Assembly: GCF_001423085.1 (NCBI RefSeq)
Contig: NZ_LMNU01000012.1
Span: 618,285 to 682,284 of the forward strand
Source: Methylobacterium sp. Leaf125
GTDB taxonomy: Bacteria > Pseudomonadota > Alphaproteobacteria > Rhizobiales > Beijerinckiaceae
Length of the DNA: 64,000 nucleotides
Reading direction: 5' to 3'
The notes beneath the pieces were generated by a model. It was not told the origin of the DNA. It saw only the letters and a list, made by a program, of their open reading frames with translations, and did no database searches. The first letter of the stretch is position 1, and each line of letters opens with the position of its first letter. Of the stretch, positions 35,681 to 47,688 are shown piece by piece. Both the position numbers and the translations under genes were made by a program.

Positions 35681-35703
35681 CGCGCGGCCGCAAAGGACCT
35701 GCC

Positions 35704-35901
35704 ATGCTCACCCTGATCCCGCCGCCGAAGGGCGAAGCCCTCGACGTGCTCGCCGCCCATTGCATCGCGGCACGCGCCGTCATCGAGGAGACCGGGACGC
35801 CGGTGATGCGGCGGCTGATCGACCTTCTGCTGTTCGAGATCGCCGTCGCCATGGCGGATCCGTCCGACAATCCGGCTCTCACCCTGGAGCCGGTCGCCTG
35901 A
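35704..35901 (+). CDS. small protein in the AHL synthase operon, unknown
   Basis: A 65-residue, mainly helical protein (MLTLIPPPKGEALDVLAAHC, then RRLIDLLLFEIAVAMADPSD). It starts 23 bases after the AHL synthase stop with AAAGGA upstream, so it is very likely co-transcribed and induced by quorum sensing. I do not recognise a family; it is not a crotonase-like partner as seen beside some other LuxI genes. Confidence 0.6.
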   Translation: MLTLIPPPKGEALDVLAAHCIAARAVIEETGTPVMRRLIDLLLFEIAVAMADPSDNPALTLEPVA

Positions 35902-35930
35902 GAGCGAACGGGTGGACGAGCGCCGGGAGC

Positions 35931-36866
<936 letters not shown>

Positions 36867-37041
36867 CCCCTTGCGGCCGCCGACCTGTCGCTTCGATACA
36901 ACAGATGATGCCAATGTATCACATCTTGCGCGTGATCACGTTGCCGGGATGCGCGCTCGGCTCGGGTTGTGCAAGACCTGTCTGAACACGAATCGATCAG
37001 ACCGCGCCCGATGACGGGCGGGTCGAGACAGGCCCTGACCC

Positions 37042-37671
37042 ATGCGCGCGCCCGCCCTCCTGCTCCTGATCGGCGCGTTGCTGCCGCTCGGCGCCTGCAA
37101 CACCCAGACCAATTCAGGGGCGACGGGACCGGCGACCGGACCGCTCGCCGCCGCTCCCCTGGCCGGTCCGGAGCGCGACAAGGCCTGGATGAAGCTCGCG
37201 CCGACCGCCCCCGTCGATCCGAAGATCGCCCGCGCCACCGTCGACTACCCGACGCGGGAAGCGCCCGGAACCGTCATCGTGGTCACCAAGGAGCGGCGGC
37301 TCTACTACGTGCTGCCCGACGGCAAGGCCGTGCGCTATCCCGTGGCCGTCGGCCATGCCGGCATGGCCTGGGCCGGGACGGCCGAGGTCGATCGCAAGGG
37401 CGAATGGCCGGACTGGAACCCGCCGCCGGAGATGCTGGCCCGCCGGCCCGACCTGCCGAAGCGCCTGGAGGGCGGCCCCACCAGCCCGATCGGCGCCCGC
37501 GCGCTGTATCTCGCGGAGGGCAAGAAGGACACGCTGTTCCGCATCCACGGCACCAACGAGCCGGAGAAGATCGGCCAGGCGGTGTCCTCGGGCTGCATCC
37601 GCATGCTCAACGACGACGTGGTCGACCTCTACGACCGGGTGCCGATCGGCGCGAAGGTGGTGGTGCGCTGA
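37042..37671 (+). CDS. L,D-transpeptidase lipoprotein, second paralogue
   Basis: A 209-residue protein like the one at 9091-9732. It has a lipobox (LPLGAC, Cys19) and a YkuD domain with HGTNEPEKIGQAVSSGCIRM containing the catalytic His and Cys185. The WPDWNPPPEMLARRPDLPKRLEGG stretch (in part) matches the WPDWSPTTTMVSLNPDLPRTRKGG region of the paralogue, confirming a shared origin. It should cross-link peptidoglycan from the outer membrane side. Having two divergent copies in 28 kb is typical of this lineage, which often has many. Confidence 0.93.
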   Translation: MRAPALLLLIGALLPLGACNTQTNSGATGPATGPLAAAPLAGPERDKAWMKLAPTAPVDPKIARATVDYPTREAPGTVIVVTKERRLYYVLPDGKAVRYPVAVGHAGMAWAGTAEVDRKGEWPDWNPPPEMLARRPDLPKRLEGGPTSPIGARALYLAEGKKDTLFRIHGTNEPEKIGQAVSSGCIRMLNDDVVDLYDRVPIGAKVVVR

Positions 37672-37896
37672 CACCCCGCAGGGGCATGCCGCTCGCCGGT
37701 CTCAGGCGACGACGCCTGCCGCGCCCCCGGCCACAGACCGATGCGAACCCGGACCGGGTACGCGACCGAGCCGGGGCGGGGAGGATGCCGGCCCGTCCGG
37801 CCTCCCCGCCAGGGGCCTTATCCCCAAGCGATCCACGCCGCGGCCGAGGCCCGGCCGCAGCGCCTGTCGATGGGCCCGTCCCAGCGGACCCGCGCG

Positions 37897-40800
37897 TCAG
37901 CCGAAATGGCCGTCGTCCACGACCACGCGGTTCTCCACCAAGCCGAACTGGAGGAAGTGCTGCATCGGGTCGATGCCCTCCCGGGCGACGTCCGCGTAGG
38001 CCTTGAGGTACGCCTTGGTGTCGAAGTCGGCGGCCGGGTCGCGGCCTTCCTTCCACCCGAAGGTCTCGTAATGGACGAGCGGGTTCATGCCCGAGCGGGC
38101 CACGTCGCCGTAGGCGGCCAGGTAGCCCTTGGTGTCGAAGATCGCGTTGGGGTCGCGCCCCTCCGTCCAGCCCGACGCCGCGAAGTGCTGGCGGGCGAAC
38201 GCGAAGGCGTCCCCGCCCGCCGCCGACGCCGCGGCGGCCACGTCCGCGTTGGCCAGGAGGTAGTATTCCGGGTCGAAGCCGCCCTGGATGTCGGTGGGCC
38301 GGCCCACCGCCGCGAAGGTGGCGCGGCCTTCCGCCTGACCGAATTCGAGGTAGTGCGCCAGCGGGTTGACGCCGGCCGCCTTCACGTCGGGATTGCGGGC
38401 GAGATAGGCCTCGTCGTCGAAGGACACGCCCGGGTCGCGGCCCTGCTTCCAGCCGGCCTCGGCGTATTGCGTCAGCGGGTTGGTGCCGGCGGCGGCCACG
38501 TCCGGGTTGGCGGCGCGGTAGCCCTTCGTCGAGAAGACGGCATTCGGGTCGCGGCCCTCCTGGGCTCCGAACTGGGCGTAGTGGTCGTCCGCGTCCATGC
38601 CGGACGCCAGCACGTCCTTGTACCGGGCGAGGTAGTAGAGGTCGTTCACCAGGGGATTGCCGTCGTTGAGGACAATGGTCGTGTCCGAGAACAGGATGCG
38701 CTCGAAGCCGCCGATCGTGTCGCGGCCCTCCGGTCCGGTGACGAGGGTGACGGCCCCGTCCTGCGTCACCTGCGCGTCGGCGAGGCGCGACTGGAAGATC
38801 AGGGTGTCGTTGCCGACTGCACCGGCCTTGCCGCCGCCCATCAGGATGTCGTCGCCGAGGCTGTTGAACACGGTGTCGTCGCCGGCCCCGCCCTGCAGCA
38901 CGTCGCCGAAGGGCGTGCCCTGGAGGATGTCGGCACCGTCCGTGCCGATCTTCACGACTCCGCGCTGGAACACCATGTCGGCCCGGGCGGAGAGGTTCTG
39001 GATGCGCAGGTCGCCGGCCGGTCCGGTATCGGCGGTGCCGTAGGGCGTGACGGCGTGGAAGGCCTTCAGGTACTCGGCCAGGGCATCCTGCTCGGAGCCC
39101 TTGACCGCGAAGGTCTCGGTGTCGGGCAGGGAGACCGCGGCGGCGTCGCGCAGGGCAACCTTGTTCTCGCCGTAGGCCGGGAAGGGGTAGTTGTCGCCGC
39201 CGAGGCCCGGCGCCGAGGCGGTGCCGGTGGCGAGGAAGTCGAGGGTCACGACCTTGATGGCGCGGCCGGCATCGCCGACGATCTGGCCGTTCTGCACCAG
39301 GGTGTCGAGGATGCGGCCGTCGGCGTCGAGGATCGCCGCATTGATGATGCGCTGCCCCTCGCGGGTGACCGCGCCGTTCACGTCGAGGGTCTGGGCCTGC
39401 TTCGTGGCGTCGAAGCTGTAGGAGATGCCGCCGACCTGGGCGAACTGGCCCGGGGTCGCTCCCGGCGCCACCGCGGCGACGCCGTGCTCGAGGATGCGCT
39501 CCAGCTCGGCGGCCGTCACGGTGGTGATCGCCAGGTTGTTGTTGAAGCGCAGGGAGTTGGTGACGTCGAGCTGCGAGATGTCGCCGGCCTGCTTGCCCGC
39601 GGAGGGATTGGCCGCCGGGGGCAGCTCGGCGGTGGTGCCGCCCGTGGTCGAGAAGGAGCCGATCGAGTCGCGGATGCCGCCCCCGTTCTTGATCGAGACG
39701 GTGACGCCGGCATCGAACCGCTGGGCGTACCAGAGGTTCGCATCCGACGAGAGGTCGCCGAGGTTGGTCTCCTCGGTGCGGACCTCGCCGCGCCGCCCCT
39801 CCAGGTACACGCTGGTGCGGCCGAGGATGTTGCCGTCCTGCTGGCGGATCACGTCGGCGATGCCGGCGGTCTCCTGGACGCCGTCGTTGTCGGCGTCGAG
39901 GCCCTCGATCACCTCACGGACGAGGAAGCCCTTGCTGCCGGGCGTAAAGGCGGCGGCCGTCGAGCCGTAGAGCCCCGCCACGGTCGTGTCGTCCACCGCG
40001 ACGGCGCCGCTGGTGGCCGGGTTCACCGAGTCACGGATGATGTTGCCCCGGTCGTCGAAGGTGACGGTGAGACGGCCCACGTAGGAATATTCGGAGGCGG
40101 TGTTCACCAGGGCGAGGGTCTGGCCGCTGGCATTGGTGAAGAATTGCGGGTAGCCGCCGCCGGCCGTGTCGCCGGGCAGCAGGCGGTCGCCGCTATCGGC
40201 GAGCAGGGTGTGCGAGCCGCCGCCGATGAGCACGTCGACGTTGCGCAGGAGCGGCGCCAGGGCCTGCTCGTTGGCGAGTTGCTGCAGGTGGGTCCCGACG
40301 ATGACCTTGTTCACGTCCGGATTGGCGGCGAGCACCCGGTCGATCTCGGCGTTGATCTGGCTTGCCAGCAGGGCGATGTCGTCCTGGCCGTTGAAGCCGT
40401 CCAGCGTGACGTTGCCGAGGGTCGTCAGCAGCGGCTCGAGCTGGGTGGTGGCGCCCACGAAGGCGATCTTCTCGCCGTTCTCCACCAGGATCGTGGATTT
40501 GGCGATCTTGTCCGCCCCGGTGCCGGTCTGGGTCGAGGCCGGCCCCGTCTGCGCGAAGGTAGCGTTCGAGACGTTCGGGTTGACGAGGCCCGCGAGCGCG
40601 GCCTCGCGCGAGAAGGTCAAGTTGGTCGAGAGATAGGGGAACTGGGCGCCGACCCAGCTGTCGTCGGCGCTGCCCGCCGCCGTGCCGAGATTGGCGCCGA
40701 TGATGTTGGCGACCTCGGTCGGGCCGGAATCGAACTCGTGGTTGCCGAACACCGCCGCCTGGACGCCGATGATGTTCTGGATGGTGATGTCCGCCCGGCC

Positions 40801-41070
40801 GACCGAGGCCGCGAGCTTGGTGTAGGCGGCCGCGCCGGTGAGACCGTAGACCTGGTTGTAGACGCCGTTGTAGGTGGCGGCGAGCTGCGGGTCGGCGCCC
40901 GCGATGAAGAACGGGCTCGGGATCCAGCCGTCGCCGGTGGAGAGGGTGATCGAGTTCGGCGTCGCGTCCTCGAGCTTGTCCACGATGGCGGCGAAGTTCG
41001 CCGCGCGCTGCGTGGCGAGGAGGCCGGCCTCCCAGTCGGAGGCGTGCAGGATCTGGAGCGTGTAGGTCAT
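37897..41070 (-). CDS. secreted 5'-nucleotidase-like protein with C-terminal repeats
   Basis: A 1057-residue protein. Residues 1-650 form a metallophosphatase plus 5'-nucleotidase C-terminal pair: LQILHASDWEAG, STGDGWIPS, AAVFGNHEFDSGP, IVGTHLQQL, and the NGGGIRDSIG motif. A short RTX-like segment (DILQGTPFGDVLQGGAGDD) follows, then about five repeats of roughly 45-55 residues (FDTKxYLAxxxDVAxxGxNPLxHYxxFGxxEGRDP). There is no N-terminal signal peptide, so it is probably exported by a type I system through its C-terminus. It likely hydrolyses extracellular nucleotides. No transporter genes are adjacent. Confidence 0.9.
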   Translation of the reverse strand: MTYTLQILHASDWEAGLLATQRAANFAAIVDKLEDATPNSITLSTGDGWIPSPFFIAGADPQLAATYNGVYNQVYGLTGAAAYTKLAASVGRADITIQNIIGVQAAVFGNHEFDSGPTEVANIIGANLGTAAGSADDSWVGAQFPYLSTNLTFSREAALAGLVNPNVSNATFAQTGPASTQTGTGADKIAKSTILVENGEKIAFVGATTQLEPLLTTLGNVTLDGFNGQDDIALLASQINAEIDRVLAANPDVNKVIVGTHLQQLANEQALAPLLRNVDVLIGGGSHTLLADSGDRLLPGDTAGGGYPQFFTNASGQTLALVNTASEYSYVGRLTVTFDDRGNIIRDSVNPATSGAVAVDDTTVAGLYGSTAAAFTPGSKGFLVREVIEGLDADNDGVQETAGIADVIRQQDGNILGRTSVYLEGRRGEVRTEETNLGDLSSDANLWYAQRFDAGVTVSIKNGGGIRDSIGSFSTTGGTTAELPPAANPSAGKQAGDISQLDVTNSLRFNNNLAITTVTAAELERILEHGVAAVAPGATPGQFAQVGGISYSFDATKQAQTLDVNGAVTREGQRIINAAILDADGRILDTLVQNGQIVGDAGRAIKVVTLDFLATGTASAPGLGGDNYPFPAYGENKVALRDAAAVSLPDTETFAVKGSEQDALAEYLKAFHAVTPYGTADTGPAGDLRIQNLSARADMVFQRGVVKIGTDGADILQGTPFGDVLQGGAGDDTVFNSLGDDILMGGGKAGAVGNDTLIFQSRLADAQVTQDGAVTLVTGPEGRDTIGGFERILFSDTTIVLNDGNPLVNDLYYLARYKDVLASGMDADDHYAQFGAQEGRDPNAVFSTKGYRAANPDVAAAGTNPLTQYAEAGWKQGRDPGVSFDDEAYLARNPDVKAAGVNPLAHYLEFGQAEGRATFAAVGRPTDIQGGFDPEYYLLANADVAAAASAAGGDAFAFARQHFAASGWTEGRDPNAIFDTKGYLAAYGDVARSGMNPLVHYETFGWKEGRDPAADFDTKAYLKAYADVAREGIDPMQHFLQFGLVENRVVVDDGHFG

Positions 41071-41580
41071 GGCCGGCGGGGTCTCCGTCGTGAAGTCAAG
41101 CTGGTCCTGGGGGATGCCGTCCGGCCGGGGCGTGGGCCGACGCGGAGCGGGTCACAATCCGGCGCGGGGGCCGGGGAACCGTTCGCGAAGGCCGGCGGCG
41201 TCGGATGCATGCTGGCGCTCTGCGGAGAGGGAAGCGCCGGGAACCGACGCCCTGTTCGCGAGCCCGCATGACCCGTCGGCAACACGGTCGACGCTCCGCC
41301 CTCCTGCCGCTGGACAGCATCGGACGACAAACCGCTCGACCGCATCGGGACAGTTCAGGCTCGGGCAGCCCATAGATCCGCCCCATGACAGGGCGATGAA
41401 ACACAGCGATCCATCGTGGGGTCGGTTGTCCGGCGCGCGCCACAACATGGCCGGCCGTAATCCCGGCCGGTCATCGGGCTTTCATCCCCGGACACCGATC
41501 GGTCTTGCGCGGGCAGCCTCCGGAAGCGTCCGAGACCGACGGCGGGATGGGCCAGCCTGAGCGCCGACCCGCCGGTCCCG
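41071..41580. other. gene-free interval
   Basis: 510 bases between two minus-strand genes (upstream of the nucleotidase, downstream of the histidine kinase). Only weak, GC-rich open frames are present and none has a ribosome-binding site with plausible codon use. It should hold the nucleotidase promoter; I could not identify it. Confidence 0.5.
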
Positions 41581-43020
41581 TCACGCCCCGCCCGCGGCCG
41601 TCGCCGCGAGGGGCGGGTCCCGCTCGGGCGCGCACCGCAGAACGATGTCGGCGCGCAGGCCGCGCCCGTTCGGGCCGTTGCCGAGCGTGACCGTGGCGCC
41701 GAGTTGCCGGGAGAACGCGCGGACGATGGCGAGGCCGAGGCCGCTGCCCTCCGTGTCGCGTCCCTCGTCGAGGCGGTGGAAGCGTTCGAAGACCCGTTCG
41801 CGCTCCGCCTCCGGGATACCGGGACCGTCATCCGTCACGGCGATGCGGATCTCGGTGCCGTCCCGCGCCTCCACCGTGGAGACGGTCACGGCGACCTGCC
41901 CGCCGGGCTCGGTGTAGCGCAGGGCATTGTCGATCAGGTTGCGCAGGATCTCCGCGAGCAGGAGCGGTTCGAGGGTGACGCGGGTCCGGCCCTGCGCCTC
42001 GAAGGACAGGTCGATGCCCCGCCGGAGCGCCAGGCCGGCAAAGTCGGCGGCGGTGTCGCGCGCCAGGGCCGCCACGTCGACCGTGTCCGGCTTGGGGCGG
42101 CGGGCCGCTCCCTCCTCCACGGCCGCCAGGGTCAGCAGCTGCGCGATGAGGTGGTCGAGGCGGTCCACGGCGGCGTCGATATCGGCCCGCGACGCGGACC
42201 AGGCCGCGCTCGCCGGAGGCTGCCGGTCGAGGAGGCTCAGATGCGTCTTCAGGATCGCCAGGGGCGTGCGCAGCTGGTGCGAGGCGTCGGCGGTGAACTC
42301 GCGCATCACCGCGAGCGCGTGGTTGAGCTGGCGCAGGAGCTCGTTGAGGGCGCCGACTAGGGGCAGCGCCTCCTGCGGGACCCCCGCGACGGTGAAGGCC
42401 GGCACCGCGCCACGGCCGTCGAAGCGGCGCTGCTCCACTTCCCGGCGCAGGCGGTCGAGGGGGGTCAGCCCCATCTGCACCGCGAACCAGACCAGCAGGA
42501 GGCCGATGGCGGCCAGGGTCGAGCCCAGGATCGTCAGGGCGGTGAGCATCCGGCGCACCAGGAGGTCGCGACCATGGGTGGTCTCGGCGACCTGGACCAG
42601 GGCCGTGTGCCGGGTGACGTAGATCGGCTTGACCATCAGGCCGATGCGCACGCGCTGGCCGAGGAAGATGCCGTCGCGATAGGCTAGCGTCTCCGGGGGC
42701 GGGAGCGTCGCGGGCAGGCCCAGGTCCTTGTAGCCCGTCACCAAGTCCCCGTCGGCGGTGACGCTGTAGAAGATGCTGTCGCGCTCGGAGTTGGAGAGCA
42801 TGCCGAAGGCCGCCGCCGGCACGTCGACGGTCACGTGCCCGTCCTGCACCGAGAGCCGCTCCGCGATCGACAGGATCGAGCCGGCCAGCACCCGGTCGTA
42901 GGCGCGGGTGACGAAGGCATCCACGAACCAGGTGGAGCCGGCCGCGAGCGTCAGCGCGAGGGCCGCCATCGGGATCAGGAGGTAGGCGGCGACCCGCAGG
43001 CGCAGCGAGCGGATGCTCAC
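41581..43020 (-). CDS. sensor histidine kinase (TctE-like)
   Basis: A 479-residue inner-membrane kinase. It has TM1 (about 9-33), a periplasmic domain (35-155) of the type found in TctE/QseC-like kinases, TM2 (about 160-182), a HAMP-like linker, phospho-acceptor His248 in DASHQLRTPLA, the N box NLIDNALRYTEPGG, and G boxes DDGPGIPEAE and GSGLGLAIVR. It is translationally coupled to the regulator upstream (ATGA overlap). It is divergent from an ABC importer and probably controls it in response to the substrate. Confidence 0.93.
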   Translation of the reverse strand: MSIRSLRLRVAAYLLIPMAALALTLAAGSTWFVDAFVTRAYDRVLAGSILSIAERLSVQDGHVTVDVPAAAFGMLSNSERDSIFYSVTADGDLVTGYKDLGLPATLPPPETLAYRDGIFLGQRVRIGLMVKPIYVTRHTALVQVAETTHGRDLLVRRMLTALTILGSTLAAIGLLLVWFAVQMGLTPLDRLRREVEQRRFDGRGAVPAFTVAGVPQEALPLVGALNELLRQLNHALAVMREFTADASHQLRTPLAILKTHLSLLDRQPPASAAWSASRADIDAAVDRLDHLIAQLLTLAAVEEGAARRPKPDTVDVAALARDTAADFAGLALRRGIDLSFEAQGRTRVTLEPLLLAEILRNLIDNALRYTEPGGQVAVTVSTVEARDGTEIRIAVTDDGPGIPEAERERVFERFHRLDEGRDTEGSGLGLAIVRAFSRQLGATVTLGNGPNGRGLRADIVLRCAPERDPPLAATAAGGA

Positions 43021-43700
43021 CGCGCATCCCCGGGCGGCCCGGGCTCCATCAGGTAGCCGAGGCCGCGCAGGGTGACGATGCGCGGACCGGTCTCGCCGAG
43101 ATGCCGGCGCAGGCGCGCCACGTAGACCTCCACGGCGTTGGGCGTGATCTCCTCGTCGAAGCCGAACACCTCCGCGGTCAGGCGTTCCTTGGAGACGACG
43201 CGGCCCACCCGGGTCATCAGCGATTCGAGGATCGCGATCTCGCGCTTGCGCAGGGGGAGGACCCGGCCCGCGAGGGTCGCGATCTGGCCCGAGCGGTCGT
43301 AAACCAGGTCGGCGCAGGTGAGGATCGGATCGGGCTGGCCGATCCCGCGCCGGACGAGGGCCCGGACCCGCGCCTCGAGCTCGGCCGGATCGAACGGCTT
43401 GGCGAGGTAGTCGTCGGCGCCGAGATCGAGGCCCACCACCCGGTCGGCCACCGCCGCCCGAGCCGTCAGGATCATGACCGGGACCGCGAGGCCGGCCCGG
43501 CGGATCTCGCGCAGGACGTCGAAGCCGGAGCGGTCGGGCAGGCCGAGATCGAGCACCACCAGGGCGTAGGCTTCCTGGCGCAGCCAGGGCAGCACCTCCG
43601 CGCCGCGGGCCGCGTGGTCGACGGCGAAGCCGCTGAGGCGCAGGGCCGAGACGATCCCGCGGGCCAGCGCGGCGTCATCCTCGACGATGAGGATCCGCAT
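43017..43700 (-). CDS. OmpR-family response regulator (TctD-like)
   Basis: A 227-residue regulator with a receiver domain (phospho-acceptor Asp51 in LVVLDLGLPDRSG, Lys in DYLAKPFDPAE) and a winged-helix DNA-binding domain (about 128-222, VEVYVARLRRHLGE). The MRILIVEDD start is chosen; the longer frame upstream is not coding. Four bases overlap the kinase gene. The start lies 153 bases from the divergent ABC substrate-binding protein gene. Confidence 0.93.
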   Translation of the reverse strand: MRILIVEDDAALARGIVSALRLSGFAVDHAARGAEVLPWLRQEAYALVVLDLGLPDRSGFDVLREIRRAGLAVPVMILTARAAVADRVVGLDLGADDYLAKPFDPAELEARVRALVRRGIGQPDPILTCADLVYDRSGQIATLAGRVLPLRKREIAILESLMTRVGRVVSKERLTAEVFGFDEEITPNAVEVYVARLRRHLGETGPRIVTLRGLGYLMEPGPPGDAR

Positions 43701-43853
43701 GGAGTGCCCCGACCTCCCCGACGGCCGCGACGACCGCCATGAACTATGTTTTGCGACGCGGCGCCGGGCCGTGTCAGGATGATGCAAGCTCCCGTGGTTA
43801 CCTTAACTGTCGACAGGTGCGCAACGAGACGCACCATCGCCAGGGAGCACACC

Positions 43854-44951
43854 ATGAACAAGCGGCTCGCATTGTCGCTCGCGCTGTCGATACTTGGCCT
43901 CGTCGCTGAGGCGCAGGCACAGACGACAGTCCCGTCCGGTTATCCGGCGGATTATGCCGAGTTGATCGAGGCCGCCAACAAGGAAGGCGCACTGTCGATC
44001 TATTCGACGGCGGATGCAGCCGAGGTTTCCGAGCTACTCACCCAGTTCCGGGCGCTCTATCCGAAGCTGAAGGTCGAGTATGCCGACCAGAATTCTACCG
44101 AACTCTATAGCCGATACGTGGCGGAGGCGGCCGCCGGCGCGACTGCCGACCTGATCTGGTCTTCGGCGATGGACCTGCAGATCAAGCTCGTCAACGACGG
44201 CTACGCGATGACCTACGCCTCGCCGGAGAAGGGCGCGCTGCCCGACTGGGCGAAGTGGAAGGACCAGGCCTACGGCACCACCGCCGAGCCGATCGTCTTC
44301 GCCTACAACAAGCGCCTGGTGCCCGAGGCGGACGTGCCGCGCAGCCACGCGGACTTCGCCAAGCTCCTCGCCGCGCAGCCGGACGCCCTGAAGGGCAAGG
44401 TGACCTCCTACGATCCGGAGCGCTCCGGCGTCGGCTTCCTCTACGTCACCCAGGACGTGCAGATCAGCCCCTCGACGACCTGGGACACGGTCAAGGCGAT
44501 GGGGAAGGCCAGCGCCAAGTTCTACACTTCCACCGGGGCGATGATCGAGCGCGTGGTCTCGGGCGAGCACACGCTCGCCTACAACATGATCGGCTCCTAC
44601 GTCCTCCAGCGGAACCGGAAGGACCCGAACCTCAGCTTCGTCCTGCCGAAGGACTACACCCTGGTGATGTCGCGCATCGCCTTCGTCTCGGCCAAGGCCC
44701 GGCACCCGGCGAGCGCCAAGCTGTTCCTCGACTTCATCCTGTCGAGGGCCGGCCAGGTCGAGCTCGCCCGCCACGCCATGACCTCTGTTCGCGACGACCT
44801 GCAGGAGAGCCACGGCATCAGAAGCCTCCCGGGCGCCGGCGAGGTGACCCTGAAGCCGATCCGGGTCGGGCCCGAGCTCCTCACCTATCTCGACCAGATC
44901 ACCCGCCTGCGCTTCCTGAAGCAGTGGCAGCGCGCCCTGGCGGCGAACTGA
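43854..44951 (+). CDS. ABC transporter substrate-binding protein (iron/organic anion type)
   Basis: A 365-residue periplasmic protein. The signal peptide (1-23) ends EAQAQ, with a CAGGGAG site before the ATG. The mature part reads like the extracellular solute-binding family of FbpA/AfuA and related binders: GALSIYSTADAAEVSELLTQF, DLIWSSAMD, EPIVFAYNKRL. The pattern fits ferric iron, phosphonate or carboxylate binders; the ligand cannot be fixed. It is the first gene of a three-gene importer operon divergent from a TctDE-like system. Confidence 0.9.
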   Translation: MNKRLALSLALSILGLVAEAQAQTTVPSGYPADYAELIEAANKEGALSIYSTADAAEVSELLTQFRALYPKLKVEYADQNSTELYSRYVAEAAAGATADLIWSSAMDLQIKLVNDGYAMTYASPEKGALPDWAKWKDQAYGTTAEPIVFAYNKRLVPEADVPRSHADFAKLLAAQPDALKGKVTSYDPERSGVGFLYVTQDVQISPSTTWDTVKAMGKASAKFYTSTGAMIERVVSGEHTLAYNMIGSYVLQRNRKDPNLSFVLPKDYTLVMSRIAFVSAKARHPASAKLFLDFILSRAGQVELARHAMTSVRDDLQESHGIRSLPGAGEVTLKPIRVGPELLTYLDQITRLRFLKQWQRALAAN

Positions 44952-44954
44952 GCG

Positions 44955-46617
44955 ATGCCGCGCGCCTTCCGCATCGCGGTGGTCCTGATCACCGCGCTCC
45001 TGATCCTCGGCCCCGTAAGCCTGGTGGTCTACCAGAGCTTCCTCAGCGGGCCGTTCTTCCAGCCGAACAGCACGCTGACGACCCAGGCCTACGAGTTCGT
45101 CCTCTTCGAGGAGGAGGATTTTCGCGAGGCCTTCCTGAACTCGGCGATCATCGCCGTGGGCATGACCGCGATCGCGGTGCCGCTCGGCTGCCTGATGGCC
45201 TTCCTGCTGGTGCGGACCGACCTGCCGGGCAAGCGCTTCATCGAGCCCCTGGTGCTGGTGCCGATGTTCGTCTCCTCGGTGGTGCTGGCCTTCGGCTTCG
45301 TGGTGGCCCTCGGCCCCGTCGGGCTCGTCAGCCTCTGGGTGAAGGGCCTCGTGGGCAGCATCCCCTGGTACCTCTACTCCAAGACCTCGCTGATCCTGAT
45401 CGCGGGCCTCACCCACGTCCCGCACGTCTTCCTCTACGCGTCCTCCGCCCTGCGCGCGCTCGGCTCCGACGTGGAGGAGGCGGCCCGCTCCGCCGGGGCC
45501 GGCCCCCTGCGGGTCGCCCTGACGGTGAGCCTGCCCATGATCATGCCGAGCATCCTCTACGCCTCGGTGCTGGTGTTCTTCCTCGGCTTCGAGCTGTTCG
45601 GCCTGCCCCTGGTGCTGGGCGATCCCGAGCGCATCCTCGTGCTGGCGACCTACCTCTACAAGCTGACGAACAAGCTCGGCACGCCGTCCTACGACCTGAT
45701 GGCGGTGGTGGTGGTCTCGATCATCTTCGTGACGCTGCCCCTGGTCTACACCCAGCGCAAGCTGCTGGCCGCCGCCAGCCGCTACGTGGCGGTGAAGGGC
45801 AAGGCCAGCGCCCAGCGCCCCCTGGCCATCGGCGCCTGGCGCTGGCCGGCCCTGGGGCTGATCGTGGCCTGGCTCGGCGTCACCGTGGTGATCCCCGTGA
45901 CCGCGCTGGTGCTGCGCTCCTTCCTGGCCTCCTGGGGCGAGGGCGTCGGCATCTGGGAGAACCTGACCACCGCGCATTTCCGAGAGCTGATGGCGTACCC
46001 CAACCTCGTCCGGGGCATCGTCAACACCCTGCTCATCGCCACGGTCGGCGGCGCGCTCTCGGTGAGCTTCTACGCCCTCGTCAACCTCGCCCTGCACCGC
46101 TGGCGCTCGCGCTGGACGGCAGTGCTCGACTACCTGGTGCTGGTGCCGCGGGCCATGCCGGGGCTCATCGCCGGCCTGGCGATGTTCTGGCTGTTCCTGT
46201 TCACGCCGGTCCTGCAGCCCTTCCGCCAGACCCTGTTCAGCCTGTGGCTCGCCTACACGCTGGTCTGGCTCGCCTACGGCATGCGCCTCGTCAGCGCGTC
46301 CCTGCTGCAGATCGGCCCCGAACTGGAGGAGGCGGGCCGGGTCTCGGGCGCGCGCCCCGCCCAGGTCAGCCGCGACATCACCCTGCCGCTGATCAAGGCC
46401 GGCCTGATCGGCTCCTGGGTGCTGATCTTCGTGACCTTCGTGCGCGAGTACTCCACCGGCGTCTACCTGCTCAGCCCCGGCACGGAGGTCATCGGCTCGC
46501 TCCTGGTCTCCCTCTGGGGCACCGGCGCCGTCGACCTCGTCACCGCCCTCTCCACCGTCAACCTCGCCCTGATCCTCGTCGGCCTCGGCCTGATGTTCGC
46601 ACTCGGGAACAAGCGTC

Positions 46618-46625
<8 letters not shown>
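44955..46625 (+). CDS. ABC transporter permease with two fused TM domains
   Basis: A 556-residue permease of the fused FbpB/ThiP type with about 12 helices. Each half has the EAA loop that contacts the ATPase: SDVEEAARSAGAGPLRVALTVSLPM (in part) in the first, GPELEEAGRVSGARPAQVSRDITLPL (in part) in the second. It starts three bases after the binding protein stop and its end overlaps the ATPase start by 8 bases. It should move the ligand across the inner membrane. Confidence 0.93.

Positions 46626-47688
<1,063 letters not shown>

Noticed and set aside
37741..41271. An 1176-codon plus-strand frame opposite the nucleotidase gene
   Set aside because: It is the complement of a highly biased coding region; the product is Val/Gly/Arg/Asp-rich without domains, whereas the minus strand shows full nucleotidase motifs and repeats.
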